Shown piece after piece: positions 43,735 through 52,299 of a stretch of DNA of 64,000 bases (positions within the stretch are counted from its first letter, which is position 1; each line of letters starts with the position of its first letter). The position numbers and the translations under genes were made by a program. The DNA is from Crocinitomicaceae bacterium (lineage in GTDB: Bacteria > Bacteroidota > Bacteroidia > Flavobacteriales_G > Salibacteraceae). The DNA lies in contig PAVO01000018.1 of NCBI GenBank assembly GCA_002713215.1, positions 62,001 through 126,000 on the forward strand, read 5' to 3'. The notes below the pieces were generated by a model that had not been told where the DNA came from, searched no databases, and was given only the letters and a program-made list of their open reading frames with translations.

Positions 43735-44314
43735 TTCCGCCTCCTATGTCTTTTGGTTCTGCTTCAGAGATTCGCTGAGGAAACACTTTTCGAATAGCCT
43801 TTACCCTATCCTTGTCTTTAATCTCAACATAATAGTCGTAGGATTTACCAAATTGCTGTTCAGACAACTCATTCCTTAACTCATTGTACGCCTTTGCCAA
43901 TTCATTTTGAACCTGGATGTACATGTTATACGAAGTTCCATTATCGTTCTGGAGAGAGATAACTTGTTTACTTACCATAACGTTTCCGAAAAAAGGAACT
44001 TCGGTAGCCTTTTTCTCAGGTAAATGCTCAGCATTGGAAGCATTTGCGATAAACTCTTTGGCCTTTTCTTTTAAATCTTCAACAACCATTAATTCTCCTT
44101 GAACCAATAACTGGTCATTGGCATTCACAAGTACCTGCATTACATTACGTTGCTTAATATCAACGATTTCCTGATCATCTTCAGGAGGTGGGGGTAATTT
44201 CCTCGATAATCCAAAGTCAGTATCCATAGTTGTTGTAACCAAGAAGAATACTAACAACAGGAAAGCGATATCTGCCATAGACCCTGCATTTATTTCTGGA
44301 GGAGATTTAGCCAT
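43727..44314 (-). CDS. exbD: ExbD/TolR-family transport protein (first copy)
   Basis: A 195-residue ExbD with the helix 'GSMADIAFLLLVFFLVTTTMD' shown here in the pieces SMADIAFLLLVF and FLVTTTMD. The Asp in M-A-D-I-A-F is the likely proton-relay residue. A Pro-rich stretch (RKLPPPPEDDQE) follows the helix, then a periplasmic domain longer than in the second copy. It begins 14 nt after the preceding membrane protein gene. Confidence 0.93.
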   Translation of the reverse strand: MAKSPPEINAGSMADIAFLLLVFFLVTTTMDTDFGLSRKLPPPPEDDQEIVDIKQRNVMQVLVNANDQLLVQGELMVVEDLKEKAKEFIANASNAEHLPEKKATEVPFFGNVMVSKQVISLQNDNGTSYNMYIQVQNELAKAYNELRNELSEQQFGKSYDYYVEIKDKDRVKAIRKVFPQRISEAEPKDIGGGNE

Positions 44315-44328
44315 AACCTTAGTTTAGA

Positions 44329-44739
44329 TTAATTCTTATTCAATAATTGAGCCACACCTGCATACAAAACACTAACAATAGAAAGTGATCCAATAATATA
44401 AAGCATATATAACCCTGTGTCACTCCACTTAACAGCAGTCGATGAGGTTCCTTCAGGGTAAACTTCAAGTACTTCTCCATTGCCTAAAGCATAAGAAATA
44501 CCCAGAACCACACCCATTCCAACAATTCCAATTACGTTTCCTTTAACTGACTCAGGTTTTGCCATTGCTCCCATTATACCTCCTGCCAACGCACCGATAA
44601 TGGCGATAATGGCATAGATATAACAGAGGTAAATCATGAAGTTATACTGCTCGAAAAACATGCTTCCGACAAAGGACATTGCTCCTAACAATAGGAAAAC
44701 AACTAACGCTATTTTAGAAAATTTTTCAGCCATCTTCAA
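44329..44739 (-). CDS. Small membrane protein of the ExbB-ExbD cluster
   Basis: A 136-residue protein with four hydrophobic helices (about 10-28, 33-58, 68-86, 108-130) and no recognisable domain. Position between exbB (4 nt upstream) and exbD1 (14 nt downstream) is typical for a conserved but unnamed membrane protein in Bacteroidota ExbB/ExbD clusters. It is probably an accessory of the proton channel; this is inference from context. Confidence 0.78.
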   Translation of the reverse strand: MKMAEKFSKIALVVFLLLGAMSFVGSMFFEQYNFMIYLCYIYAIIAIIGALAGGIMGAMAKPESVKGNVIGIVGMGVVLGISYALGNGEVLEVYPEGTSSTAVKWSDTGLYMLYIIGSLSIVSVLYAGVAQLLNKN

Positions 44740-44743
44740 CCTC

Positions 44744-45625
44744 CTATTTTTGGTGTTTGATTAGCAAGTCAATCAGCGAAATTGAAGCATCTTCCATGTC
44801 ATTTACAATTGAATCAACTTTTGCAACAATGTAATTGTAGAAGATTTGAAGCACCATCGCAACAAGTAGTCCGGATACTGTTGTAATCAAAGCAACCCCA
44901 ATACCAGTTGCAACAATTCCAGGTGAAATGTTATTTGCAGCAGCAATTGCATCAAACGCCGCAATCATACCGATTACTGTTCCAAAGAATCCAAGCATCG
45001 GTGCCAATGCAATAAACAACGAAATCCAAGACAAGTTTTTCTCTAACAATCCCATTTGAACCGAACCATAAGCAACAACTGATTTTTCAACCATATCAAT
45101 TCCTTCAGACGACCGATCTAATCCCTGATAGAAAATGCTCGCCACAGGACCTTTTGTATTTCTACAAACTTCTTTGGCTGCATCAACACCTCCGCTTTGT
45201 AATGCACTTTCAACATCATTAAGCAACTTTTTTGTGTTACTTGTGGACATTGTTAAATACAAGATTCTTTCAATACAAATTGCAAGGCCCAAAATCAAAC
45301 AGATCAATACAAATGACATAAAGCCGGGACCACCTGCAATGAATTTCTCTTTTACCACTTGATGAAAACTTCTCTCAGCATCAGCAGCAACCTTATCTTC
45401 TCCTGCCTCCATAGTGGGAGCAGCTTCTTCTGCAGCAGTCTCTTCTGCAACGGGTTCTTCAGCCATTGGCTCTTCTGCCGCAGCTTCTTCTGCGCCATCT
45501 GCACTTTCTTCTGCTACCGCTTCAGTTTCTTGAGGAGCAGCCTCTTCATCTTGAGCGAAGGAATTCGAAACAAAGCCAAAATTCAACATGGTGAAAACGG
45601 CAAGAATTGAAAACAACTTATTCAT
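44744..45625 (-). CDS. exbB: MotA/TolQ/ExbB proton channel protein with acidic N-terminal extension
   Basis: A 293-residue ExbB homologue. Unusually it starts with a cleavable-looking signal peptide (NSFAQ, residue ~24) and a ~60-residue linker made almost only of Ala and Glu (EEAAAEEPMAEEPVAEE). Three transmembrane segments follow near 100-120, 195-218 and 235-260. The TolQ/ExbB signature is present: LAPMLGFFGTVIGMI, then ATGIGVALITTVSGLLVA with the channel Thr/Ser. Together with two ExbD proteins it forms a proton-driven motor. The upstream 45626-45682 region has no clear promoter. Confidence 0.93.
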   Translation of the reverse strand: MNKLFSILAVFTMLNFGFVSNSFAQDEEAAPQETEAVAEESADGAEEAAAEEPMAEEPVAEETAAEEAAPTMEAGEDKVAADAERSFHQVVKEKFIAGGPGFMSFVLICLILGLAICIERILYLTMSTSNTKKLLNDVESALQSGGVDAAKEVCRNTKGPVASIFYQGLDRSSEGIDMVEKSVVAYGSVQMGLLEKNLSWISLFIALAPMLGFFGTVIGMIAAFDAIAAANNISPGIVATGIGVALITTVSGLLVAMVLQIFYNYIVAKVDSIVNDMEDASISLIDLLIKHQK

Positions 45626-45682
45626 TTTTTATTGAGTTTGTTATACTATATATTAATTATCTATTTTATCCTTTTTCTTCAG

Positions 45683-45770
45683 CGGAGAAGGAGGGATTCG
45701 AACCCCCGAGACCCTTTTGAGATCTACACGCTTTCCAAGCGAGCCAGTTCAGCCACTCCTGCACTTCTCC
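45683..45770 (-). tRNA. tRNA-Ser (anticodon GGA)
   Basis: Minus-strand class II tRNA of 88 nt. Acceptor GGAGAAG pairs with CTTCTCC, and the discriminator is G. The anticodon loop TTGGAAA gives anticodon GGA (reads UCC/UCU). There is a long variable arm (TAGATCTCAAAAGGGTCTC), and the T-arm is GGGGG-TTCGAAT-CCCTC. The anticodon stem CTCGC/GCGTG has one T-T mismatch. CCA is not encoded. Confidence 0.93.
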
Positions 45771-45884
45771 TATTACACTTTCTTACAGAACCAAAGCTTC
45801 GCGTTTAAAAGCGGGCGCAAATTACAATTTTTTTATAATAACAATATCCATTATTTATTCAATTGAGGATAAGGTACTGTTACT

Positions 45885-47858
45885 TTAGTTATTCGTCGGT
45901 TTTAAACTCGGATCAAGTTCATAAGCTTTTAATAAGCAACGTTTTGATTCCTCATCATTTCCAACACCGGCATACGCATATCCCAGGTTTAACCATAAGT
46001 TAGCATTGCCCTCATCAAGTTTCGTACCTTTCTTAAATAATGAAATGGCTTCATGCCCTCTTCCCGAAATAGCGTAAGCAACGCCCAATTTCTGAATGAT
46101 GTTTGGATCATTGGGTAATGCGTTGTAGGCATTATTCAAATGAAGGATCGACTTTTCCAGCTGCCCCATATTCTTACCATAAAGTTCTCCCAGCTTTTCC
46201 TCAATTTTTGGATCTGCCTTATACTGGAGGTAAATTAGATATACCTTTTCGGCCAGCTCAAATTTATTTTCATTGGTCGCTTCCTGACCAACGAACTCCA
46301 AATTCTGCAGGGCAAAGTTTATCTGAGTCTTCGATTTTAGGCAGGTCTCATAATAAGATATTGCCTTATCATAATTTTTTAGATTAGTGTACGCATTGCC
46401 CAGGAGTAGTATTGGAGGGCTATAAGTCGGGTATATCTCTAATGATTTGTTCAAGTGCTTGATCGCCAGATTCAGGTACTTTTTCTTTTGATGATCTTTT
46501 CTCTCAACATCCGCCAAATCGATATAGGCTAATCCCGCAGACATATTGCACTTGGCACTGTTACTACTGTATTCAACGTCGGTAATAGCAAGAGTTGTAT
46601 CACTCTCCCATGCATAATTCCTTGAAAAGGTTTTGACCGAATAGCCTACAATCAGCACGGTAAAAAGGGTCATCCTAAGTTGTTTTGATTTAATGAAATT
46701 ATATATCCAATAGGCTGTAACCAGAGCAATGCCAATAGATGGAACGTACAGAAAGCGTTCATTCATAAAGGTACCAATGGGAAAAAGCATATTGGAGTAC
46801 AGAAAAATCCCACCCAAGTATATGCCTGCAATTAAGCCATAGAAGTTTCTCTTTTTAATCCCATATAAAAACAAAACCACTAATCCTGCATGCAACAACA
46901 GAGATAGAATTACAATTGGATCTGAAAATCCGGTAATCTCAATCTGCTTGGGATAGTAATCATGCGTCAAAGGATGAGGAACCCAAAGCAATTTAAGATA
47001 CATGAACAAAACATAAAATACAGTTGCCCATTGTTCGGTAGCAGTTGCATCCAGAAATGGGTTGTTCATTAGCTCACTGGCGATTTCAGTTTTGACCCCT
47101 CCTATAACTGCATACCTCATTGCAACGTAAAGAAACCCTGAAAGTAGTAGCACACCAACTGGAACAGCCAGCCTGGAAAGTGTAATTTCCTTATTCAAAA
47201 CATAAATAAACAACGGAATTATACCAACAAATACAATTGCACTTTCCTTCGAGAGCAATCCAAAGAAAAACAGGGCGCCTGCCATTGGTAGCAGACGGGT
47301 TTGGTTGTTCCGGATATACTTCAATAGGTAATAAAACGATAGTAAAGCAAATACAATACTCAAGATTTCATCTCGGCTTTTAATGTTTGCAACTACTTCT
47401 GTGTGCAACGGATTTACCTGGAACAATAGCGCCGCTATAAAGGGAATTGAAAGGTACCAAACGCTTGTCAATGGAAACAAATTCAATAACACGAGGTAAA
47501 GCAAAATTCCGGAAATTGCATATAGCACCACATTTGTAAAGTGATAGAATAATGGTTCATCTCCAAAAAGTTGCCATTCGATGGCATGCGTTGCCATCGA
47601 TAAAGGTCTATAACGACCGCCAGCAACCAAATTCTTATCCTGGCCAAAAAAGCCAGTCATACTGTCGTGAGTAAATATGTCGGCTATCCCATCGAATCCC
47701 CTTTTCGTAAATTCATTGTTGGTTACCACAATTTTATCGTCCAGTACAAATTCAAAATTCAATGTATTCGTATAGAGGCCAAAACTGATAAGAAAAATAG
47801 CAGCAATTGGGTTCCAGTTTACCCCAGAGGTTTTGTCGTTACTCTGTAAGTTCTCCAC
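45885..47858 (-). CDS. TMTC-like GT-C glycosyltransferase with TPR repeats
   Basis: A 657-residue protein. Residues ~15-400 form about ten membrane helices with GT-C features: an early acidic loop 'FEFVLDDKIVVTNN', 'RYRPLSMATHAIEW' and 'VNPLHTEVVANIKSRDEIL'. The last closely resembles the conserved loop of the animal TMTC proteins (H-P-x-H-T-E-A-V...R-A-D). From ~430 to the end there are about six TPR units (NLAIKHLNKSLEIYP, ILLLGNAYTNLKNYDKAISYYE, ANLWLNLGYAYAGVGNDEE), the same architecture as TMTC1-4, which O-mannosylate cadherins (family GT105). A periplasmic protein O-glycosyltransferase role is inferred. GTG start; the first 20 bp overlap the end of ansA. Confidence 0.85.
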   Translation of the reverse strand: MENLQSNDKTSGVNWNPIAAIFLISFGLYTNTLNFEFVLDDKIVVTNNEFTKRGFDGIADIFTHDSMTGFFGQDKNLVAGGRYRPLSMATHAIEWQLFGDEPLFYHFTNVVLYAISGILLYLVLLNLFPLTSVWYLSIPFIAALLFQVNPLHTEVVANIKSRDEILSIVFALLSFYYLLKYIRNNQTRLLPMAGALFFFGLLSKESAIVFVGIIPLFIYVLNKEITLSRLAVPVGVLLLSGFLYVAMRYAVIGGVKTEIASELMNNPFLDATATEQWATVFYVLFMYLKLLWVPHPLTHDYYPKQIEITGFSDPIVILSLLLHAGLVVLFLYGIKKRNFYGLIAGIYLGGIFLYSNMLFPIGTFMNERFLYVPSIGIALVTAYWIYNFIKSKQLRMTLFTVLIVGYSVKTFSRNYAWESDTTLAITDVEYSSNSAKCNMSAGLAYIDLADVERKDHQKKKYLNLAIKHLNKSLEIYPTYSPPILLLGNAYTNLKNYDKAISYYETCLKSKTQINFALQNLEFVGQEATNENKFELAEKVYLIYLQYKADPKIEEKLGELYGKNMGQLEKSILHLNNAYNALPNDPNIIQKLGVAYAISGRGHEAISLFKKGTKLDEGNANLWLNLGYAYAGVGNDEESKRCLLKAYELDPSLKPTNN

Positions 47859-48867
47859 GTAACGATTTATTTAGGTTTGAAAATACCTGCTCCGGTTCAA
47901 AATTTCCCAAGGAAACCATCATTTTGGTTATTGCTGCTTCAAGAGTAATATCGGCTCCACCTATTACTCCAACATTCTGCAAGCTTGATCCTGTTTCATA
48001 CTTAAGCTGATCGACTTTTCCATGTGCACACTGGGTAACATTCATAACAGCAACCCCTCTGTTAACCAGTTTTTCTAATACGGACAAAAACTCAGAATTG
48101 GTTGGAGCATTACCAGCACCAAAGGTTCTCAGAATTACTCCTTTTAAATTCTTTGAGTTCATGGCATTCTGCAACAGGTTGTTAGATAGCCCTGGAAAGA
48201 GGGTAACCACCAATATGTTCTGCTCCACCTCCCGGTAAATTTTAAATTTCTTGTCCTCCTTAGGTAGAATCCGACGATCACTATAAATTATGTCAACACC
48301 TGCCTCGGCCAAGGGAGGAAAATTAGGTGAAGAGAAGGCATTAAAATTTTGAGTACTACTCTTATGAGAACGGTTTCCCCTAAACAGAAATGAATCAAAA
48401 TATATCCCGACTTCAGGAACCCTGGGGTTTCCGTTTGCGTCTCTTTCTGATGCAATTTCCAAGGCTGCGAGAAGGTTCTCTTTTCCGTCAGTACGCACCA
48501 TACCAATTGGAAGTTGAGAACCGGTGAAAATTACCGGTTTGTTTAAACCTGACAGCATAAAACTAAGTGCCGATGCAGAATATGCCATAGTATCGGTTCC
48601 ATGAAGAATGACAAACCCATGATAGTCACGGTAGTTTTCTGAAATAATATCACAGAGTTCCTGCCAGAGCTCTGGTGTTGCGTTACTTGAATCAATTGGG
48701 TTTTTAAAAGATGTTGAATGTATGCTAAAGTCAATCTTCTGTAATTCTGGTATCGTTTTAAGCAAATTGTCAAGTGAAAATGGTTTTAGTTTGCCCGTCT
48801 TTGGATCCATAACCATACCAATGGTTCCACCTGTATATATTAGCAATATGGCCGAACTACCTTTCAC
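47839..48867 (-). CDS. ansA: Type I L-asparaginase
   Basis: Hydrolyses asparagine to aspartate and ammonia. It is 342 residues with no signal peptide, so this is the cytoplasmic type. First catalytic Thr in IYTGGTIGM, second triad Thr-Asp in VILHGTDTMAYSASAL, Lys in RTDGKENLLA; 'FSSPNFPPLAEAGV' and 'LRTFGAGNAP' follow. GTG start at 48867 (M-K-G-S-S-A). The downstream GT-C gene begins inside its 3' end (20 bp overlap), so the two are cotranscribed, and probably also with tatD upstream. Confidence 0.95.
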   Translation of the reverse strand: MKGSSAILLIYTGGTIGMVMDPKTGKLKPFSLDNLLKTIPELQKIDFSIHSTSFKNPIDSSNATPELWQELCDIISENYRDYHGFVILHGTDTMAYSASALSFMLSGLNKPVIFTGSQLPIGMVRTDGKENLLAALEIASERDANGNPRVPEVGIYFDSFLFRGNRSHKSSTQNFNAFSSPNFPPLAEAGVDIIYSDRRILPKEDKKFKIYREVEQNILVVTLFPGLSNNLLQNAMNSKNLKGVILRTFGAGNAPTNSEFLSVLEKLVNRGVAVMNVTQCAHGKVDQLKYETGSSLQNVGVIGGADITLEAAITKMMVSLGNFEPEQVFSNLNKSLRGELTE

Positions 48868-48902
48868 TGTTTCAGTTTGAATGCCGAAATGTAAATTTAA
48901 TT

Positions 48903-49682
48903 TTACAAACCAAATACTTCATTTGTGTTTTGTTCAGTTATTTCTGACAATTTTTCGAGTGATACACCTTTTATTTTAGCAAGTTTTTCGGCCACAAACA
49001 TTAAATAGGATGGCTCGTTACGCTTACCGCGGTTAGGATGGGGTGCAAGATAAGGACTATCTGTTTCAAGTACTATTCTGTCTAACGGGACTGGACTCAC
49101 AACTTCATCAAGTCCGCTGTTTTTAAAAGTAAGTACACCGCCTATTCCAAGCTTAAAATTCTCGTATTCCAAAATCTTTTCAGCCTGCGACTTATCTCCA
49201 GTAAAGCAATGAAATATACCTTTTAGTTCAGGCTGATATATGGCATCCATTGCATCAAAGATTTCATCAAAAGCATCACGAACATGAATCACAATCGGTA
49301 AGTCCAATTTAATAGCCCAACCTACCTGAATTTTAAATGCATCAATCTGCTCTTTCAGGAAGGTTTTGTCCCAGTATAGATCCAGCCCTATTTCACCTAC
49401 TCCAATATAGTTGCCAGATTCATTTGTGAATAGTTGATTTTCAATAATTTCCAGTTCTTTCTCATAATCTTGATTGACGCTGCAAGGGTGCAATCCCATC
49501 ATTGGATAGGTGTATTGTGGGAATTCCTGAACAGCTTGCTGCAACCTTTGAATATACGAGGAATCGATGTTGGGAAGAAAAAATCGTCGAACATTCATAT
49601 CAATTGCACGAGACATAATTTCCGGTCTATCTTGATCGAATTGTTCTGTATAAATGTGGCAGTGCGTGTCTGAAAATACCAT
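48903..49682 (-). CDS. tatD: TatD-family metal-dependent hydrolase (DNase)
   Basis: A 259-residue TIM-barrel amidohydrolase of the TatD family: metal ligands SDTHCHIY (H-x-H), Glu in GEIGLDLYWD, His in IVIHVRDAFDE, His in FHCFTG, and Asp in LETDSPYLAP. Known members are 3'-5' exonucleases involved in DNA repair and degradation. ATG 49682 is chosen because the sequence upstream is the -7 element TATTTTTG, which ends 4 nt before it. Confidence 0.94.
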   Translation of the reverse strand: MVFSDTHCHIYTEQFDQDRPEIMSRAIDMNVRRFFLPNIDSSYIQRLQQAVQEFPQYTYPMMGLHPCSVNQDYEKELEIIENQLFTNESGNYIGVGEIGLDLYWDKTFLKEQIDAFKIQVGWAIKLDLPIVIHVRDAFDEIFDAMDAIYQPELKGIFHCFTGDKSQAEKILEYENFKLGIGGVLTFKNSGLDEVVSPVPLDRIVLETDSPYLAPHPNRGKRNEPSYLMFVAEKLAKIKGVSLEKLSEITEQNTNEVFGL

Positions 49683-49686
49683 ACGC

Positions 49687-49694
49687 CAAAAATA
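49687..49694 (-). promoter_or_regulatory. -7 promoter element TATTTTTG for tatD-ansA-TMTC
   Basis: Minus strand TATTTTTG, exact TAnnTTTG match. Only GCGT separates it from ATG 49682, which predicts a leaderless transcript. Confidence 0.5.
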
Positions 49695-49766
49695 GATTTT
49701 CAATTTGTGCCTGAATCAATTTTGATTTGATGAAATTCAAGATAAATCCCCGCTATAAAATATTGT

Positions 49767-49774
49767 TACATTTG
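49767..49774 (+). promoter_or_regulatory. -7 promoter element TACATTTG
   Basis: Exact TAnnTTTG match 26 nt before the ATG at 49801; divergent from the tatD promoter. Confidence 0.5.
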
Positions 49775-49800
49775 TCAGAGTCTAAAAATCCGCATCTCAA

Positions 49801-50709
49801 ATGACATATCGATTTATTACAATTATTACCCTTGCGATTAGCGTGTTGGCAATATGGTCTTGCGATAGTGAAGCACCGGAAAAAACACAAGATTCGATTG
49901 AAGAAAGTTTGCCTGATGAATTAAACATTAGCAGAAGCGATAAGGTTCAATATCAGCGGGCTAAAATTGTGCTCTTTTCCCTTCCGTCACCCATGGAAAC
50001 GGCTAAGGTATTGAAGAAGTCTGGCGCCATTTATGACAGCAAATATTTGAACCCTGTCGAAAATTTGGATAAACACGAGACTTCAAAAGGCAGGGCAATT
50101 GTTATGGGAATTTATGTAGCGGATTTAAGTTATGCTAACGTATTTAAACAACAACAAGCGTGCATGGATTACTTTGCGGCGATGAGTGAATTGGCAAACG
50201 AATTATCTCTGAGCGAGGTTTTTACTAAGGAGTTTATAGAAAAAGTTGATGAGAACATTTCGAACGAAGATTCAGTATTGAAGTATTTAACAGAATCTTA
50301 TTGGAGGGCAAATAATGAGCTTAAAGAAGATGACCGAGAAAGTGTTGCCGGATTAATTGCTGCGGGTGGCTGGATTGAAGGCTTATACATTGCAACCCAT
50401 TTAATTAACCCTCAGAACATGGATGATCCGGTTACGGAGAGAATTGCAGAACAAGGTGCTACTTTAAAACAACTGATTAAGTTTTTGTCTTCCTTTAGAG
50501 ATGATAAAAACCTGCTGGACATTATTAAAGACCTAGAAAAACTGGAAAAACTGTTTGACAAAATCGAAGTCGAAAAGGTACGTGTCGAAGCTTCCACTGA
50601 TGAAAATGGAGTTGCTGTTGTGGGTAAAAAGAAAGTTTACAAGTTCAAAGGAACTCTGTTGCAAGATATTATAGATCAAACTAAAGATATTCGAAATAAA
50701 TATGTTTAA
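49801..50709 (+). CDS. Helical lipoprotein of unknown function
   Basis: A 302-residue lipoprotein, signal peptide ending AIWSC (Cys21). The mature part is mainly helical and acidic: 'ETAKVLKKSGAIYDSKYLNPVENLDKH' in pieces, 'RAIVMGIYVADLSYANVFKQQ', 'ACMDYFAAMSELANELSL', 'AGLIAAGGWIEGLYIATHL', and a long charged helix near 225-270. The family occurs in Bacteroidota without known function, as far as I recognise it. It starts with its own promoter, and a small exported protein follows 10 nt later. Confidence 0.75.
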   Translation: MTYRFITIITLAISVLAIWSCDSEAPEKTQDSIEESLPDELNISRSDKVQYQRAKIVLFSLPSPMETAKVLKKSGAIYDSKYLNPVENLDKHETSKGRAIVMGIYVADLSYANVFKQQQACMDYFAAMSELANELSLSEVFTKEFIEKVDENISNEDSVLKYLTESYWRANNELKEDDRESVAGLIAAGGWIEGLYIATHLINPQNMDDPVTERIAEQGATLKQLIKFLSSFRDDKNLLDIIKDLEKLEKLFDKIEVEKVRVEASTDENGVAVVGKKKVYKFKGTLLQDIIDQTKDIRNKYV

Positions 50710-50719
50710 ACCGCAAGCT

Positions 50720-51160
50720 ATGAAAGTGAAATTCTCAATAATCATCTTAATTCTTGCCTTGGTATTTATTGGAAATCAGGCCGAAGCACAGTGCAAAAGG
50801 TTCACTCAAAAAAACTGCTTACCAGCATTGTCTCCGTACACCAATAATGGACAAATTAATTCGACTACACTATATGAAGGCGATTCGGCTGCACTTAATA
50901 TGACTTTCTATTCTTTACTGGAATATAGACTAATGGTTTGTACTCACCCTGTACTTGGAGATGGTGCATTTTTTAGAGTGAAAGACAATGATGGTGAAAT
51001 CCTATATTCCAGTGAAGGAAAAAATAAAAATCACTGGGATTTTAAAGTTAATTCAACACAAGACTTACATATAGACGTTGTTATTCCAGAAAATGCGGAG
51101 AGCGTCTCAGATATGCCACCCAGCGGGTGCGTCAGTATCATTCTTGGATTTAAGGAATAA
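50720..51160 (+). CDS. Small exported beta-rich protein
   Basis: A 146-residue protein with a signal peptide (EAQC/K, about residue 24) and a mature part of predicted strands: 'STTLYEGDSAALNMTFYSLLEY', 'RLMVCTHPVLGDG', 'FFRVKDNDGEILYSS', 'WDFKVNSTQDLHIDVVIPE', 'GCVSIILGF'. This reads like a pre-peptidase C-terminal-type or other jelly-roll beta sandwich with two or three Cys. No function can be given. An ATG at 50702 overlaps the previous stop, but 50720 gives the proper signal peptide. Confidence 0.72.
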   Translation: MKVKFSIIILILALVFIGNQAEAQCKRFTQKNCLPALSPYTNNGQINSTTLYEGDSAALNMTFYSLLEYRLMVCTHPVLGDGAFFRVKDNDGEILYSSEGKNKNHWDFKVNSTQDLHIDVVIPENAESVSDMPPSGCVSIILGFKE

Positions 51161-51192
51161 ATAAATGATAACCAACAAACATACCAACTCAA

Positions 51193-52299
51193 TTGAATTA
51201 CTATTATGAAATAGCCTTAACCATGGTCCCTGGAATTGGACCGATAAAGGCTAAAAATTTGATCCGATATTGCGGCAATGCCGAAGCTGTTTTCACTGAA
51301 AAGAAAAGCCGACTATTAAAAATTCCGGAGGTAGGGGAATCTGTAATCAACGCGATTGTTAAGCACAATGTTTTTGATCTTGTAGAGAAAGAACTAAGGT
51401 TTATTGGTGAAAATAAACTTGATGTTCTCTACTACCAAGATGCGGCATTTCCCAAGAGATTACTACATTGTCCGGATCATCCACTCATTCTTTTTAAAAC
51501 GGGTAATTATAACTTCGATGCCAATTATGTAATAAGTATTGTTGGGACAAGAAAAGCGACTCCTTATGGTCGAGAAGTTTGCAATGAGTTATTGGATTAT
51601 TTAAAACCTTTTCCTATTACAATGGTTTCTGGGTTAGCCTATGGTATTGATATCTATGCTCATGCAGCAGCTCTAAGAAATGAGGTTCCTAACATTGGCG
51701 TAGTTGCTCATGGCCTGGATCAAGTGTATCCTAGGGAACACGAGAAATACGTAAGAGAAATGGTAAATAATGGCGGGCTACTTACAGAATTTACATCTGG
51801 CGGAAGGCCCGATAAGGAAAACTTTCCCAAACGAAATAGGCTGGTTGCCGGCTTAGCTGATGTTATTTTGGTTGTTGAATCACAAGAAAGAGGAGGCGCT
51901 CTAATAACGGCCCGGTTAGGACAAGAATATAATCGCGATGTGTTTGCAGTCCCTGGGAAAACTACGGACCCCTATTCGATTGGTTGCAACAATCTCATTT
52001 TTGAAAATGGCGCGGCATTGTATCCTGGCCCTGAACAATTCGTGCATGCCATGGGCTGGGTAAATGATTCACAAAGTCTATCAAATGCCAAACAACAATT
52101 GGCACTGTCACTTAACTTAAGCCCGCTAGAAGAAAACATTGTATCCATGCTTAGGACATACCCAAAAATCAGGAAAGACGAGTTAAGCGGAATTATATCT
52201 ACACCAGTTAGCGAGGTCTCAATATCACTTCTCAACCTAGAACTAAATGGGATAGTTAAATCACTTCCCGGTAGTCGGTTTGACCTCGCTATCGCTTAG
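51193..52299 (+). CDS. dprA: DNA processing protein DprA
   Basis: Loads RecA on incoming single-stranded DNA in natural transformation. Residues ~1-70 hold the N-terminal HhH/SAM-like domain (MVPGIGPIKAKNLI). The Rossmann core follows: ISIVGTRKATPYG, MVSGLAYGIDIYAHAAAL, VAHGLDQVYP, TEFTSGGRPDKENFPKRNRLVAGL, VVESQERGGALITARLG and FAVPGKTTDPYSIGCN. The C-terminal winged helix (ENIVSMLRTYPKIRKDEL) is intact. 368 residues. TTG start at 51193, no ATG available. Its 3' end overlaps the convergent MscS gene by 39 bp. Confidence 0.95.
   Translation: MNYYYEIALTMVPGIGPIKAKNLIRYCGNAEAVFTEKKSRLLKIPEVGESVINAIVKHNVFDLVEKELRFIGENKLDVLYYQDAAFPKRLLHCPDHPLILFKTGNYNFDANYVISIVGTRKATPYGREVCNELLDYLKPFPITMVSGLAYGIDIYAHAAALRNEVPNIGVVAHGLDQVYPREHEKYVREMVNNGGLLTEFTSGGRPDKENFPKRNRLVAGLADVILVVESQERGGALITARLGQEYNRDVFAVPGKTTDPYSIGCNNLIFENGAALYPGPEQFVHAMGWVNDSQSLSNAKQQLALSLNLSPLEENIVSMLRTYPKIRKDELSGIISTPVSEVSISLLNLELNGIVKSLPGSRFDLAIA

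Noticed and set aside
45135-45610. Two plus-strand frames opposite exbB, one Cys/Phe/Ser-rich
   Set aside because: They mirror the Ala/Glu-rich linker and the channel helices of exbB; no independent support.
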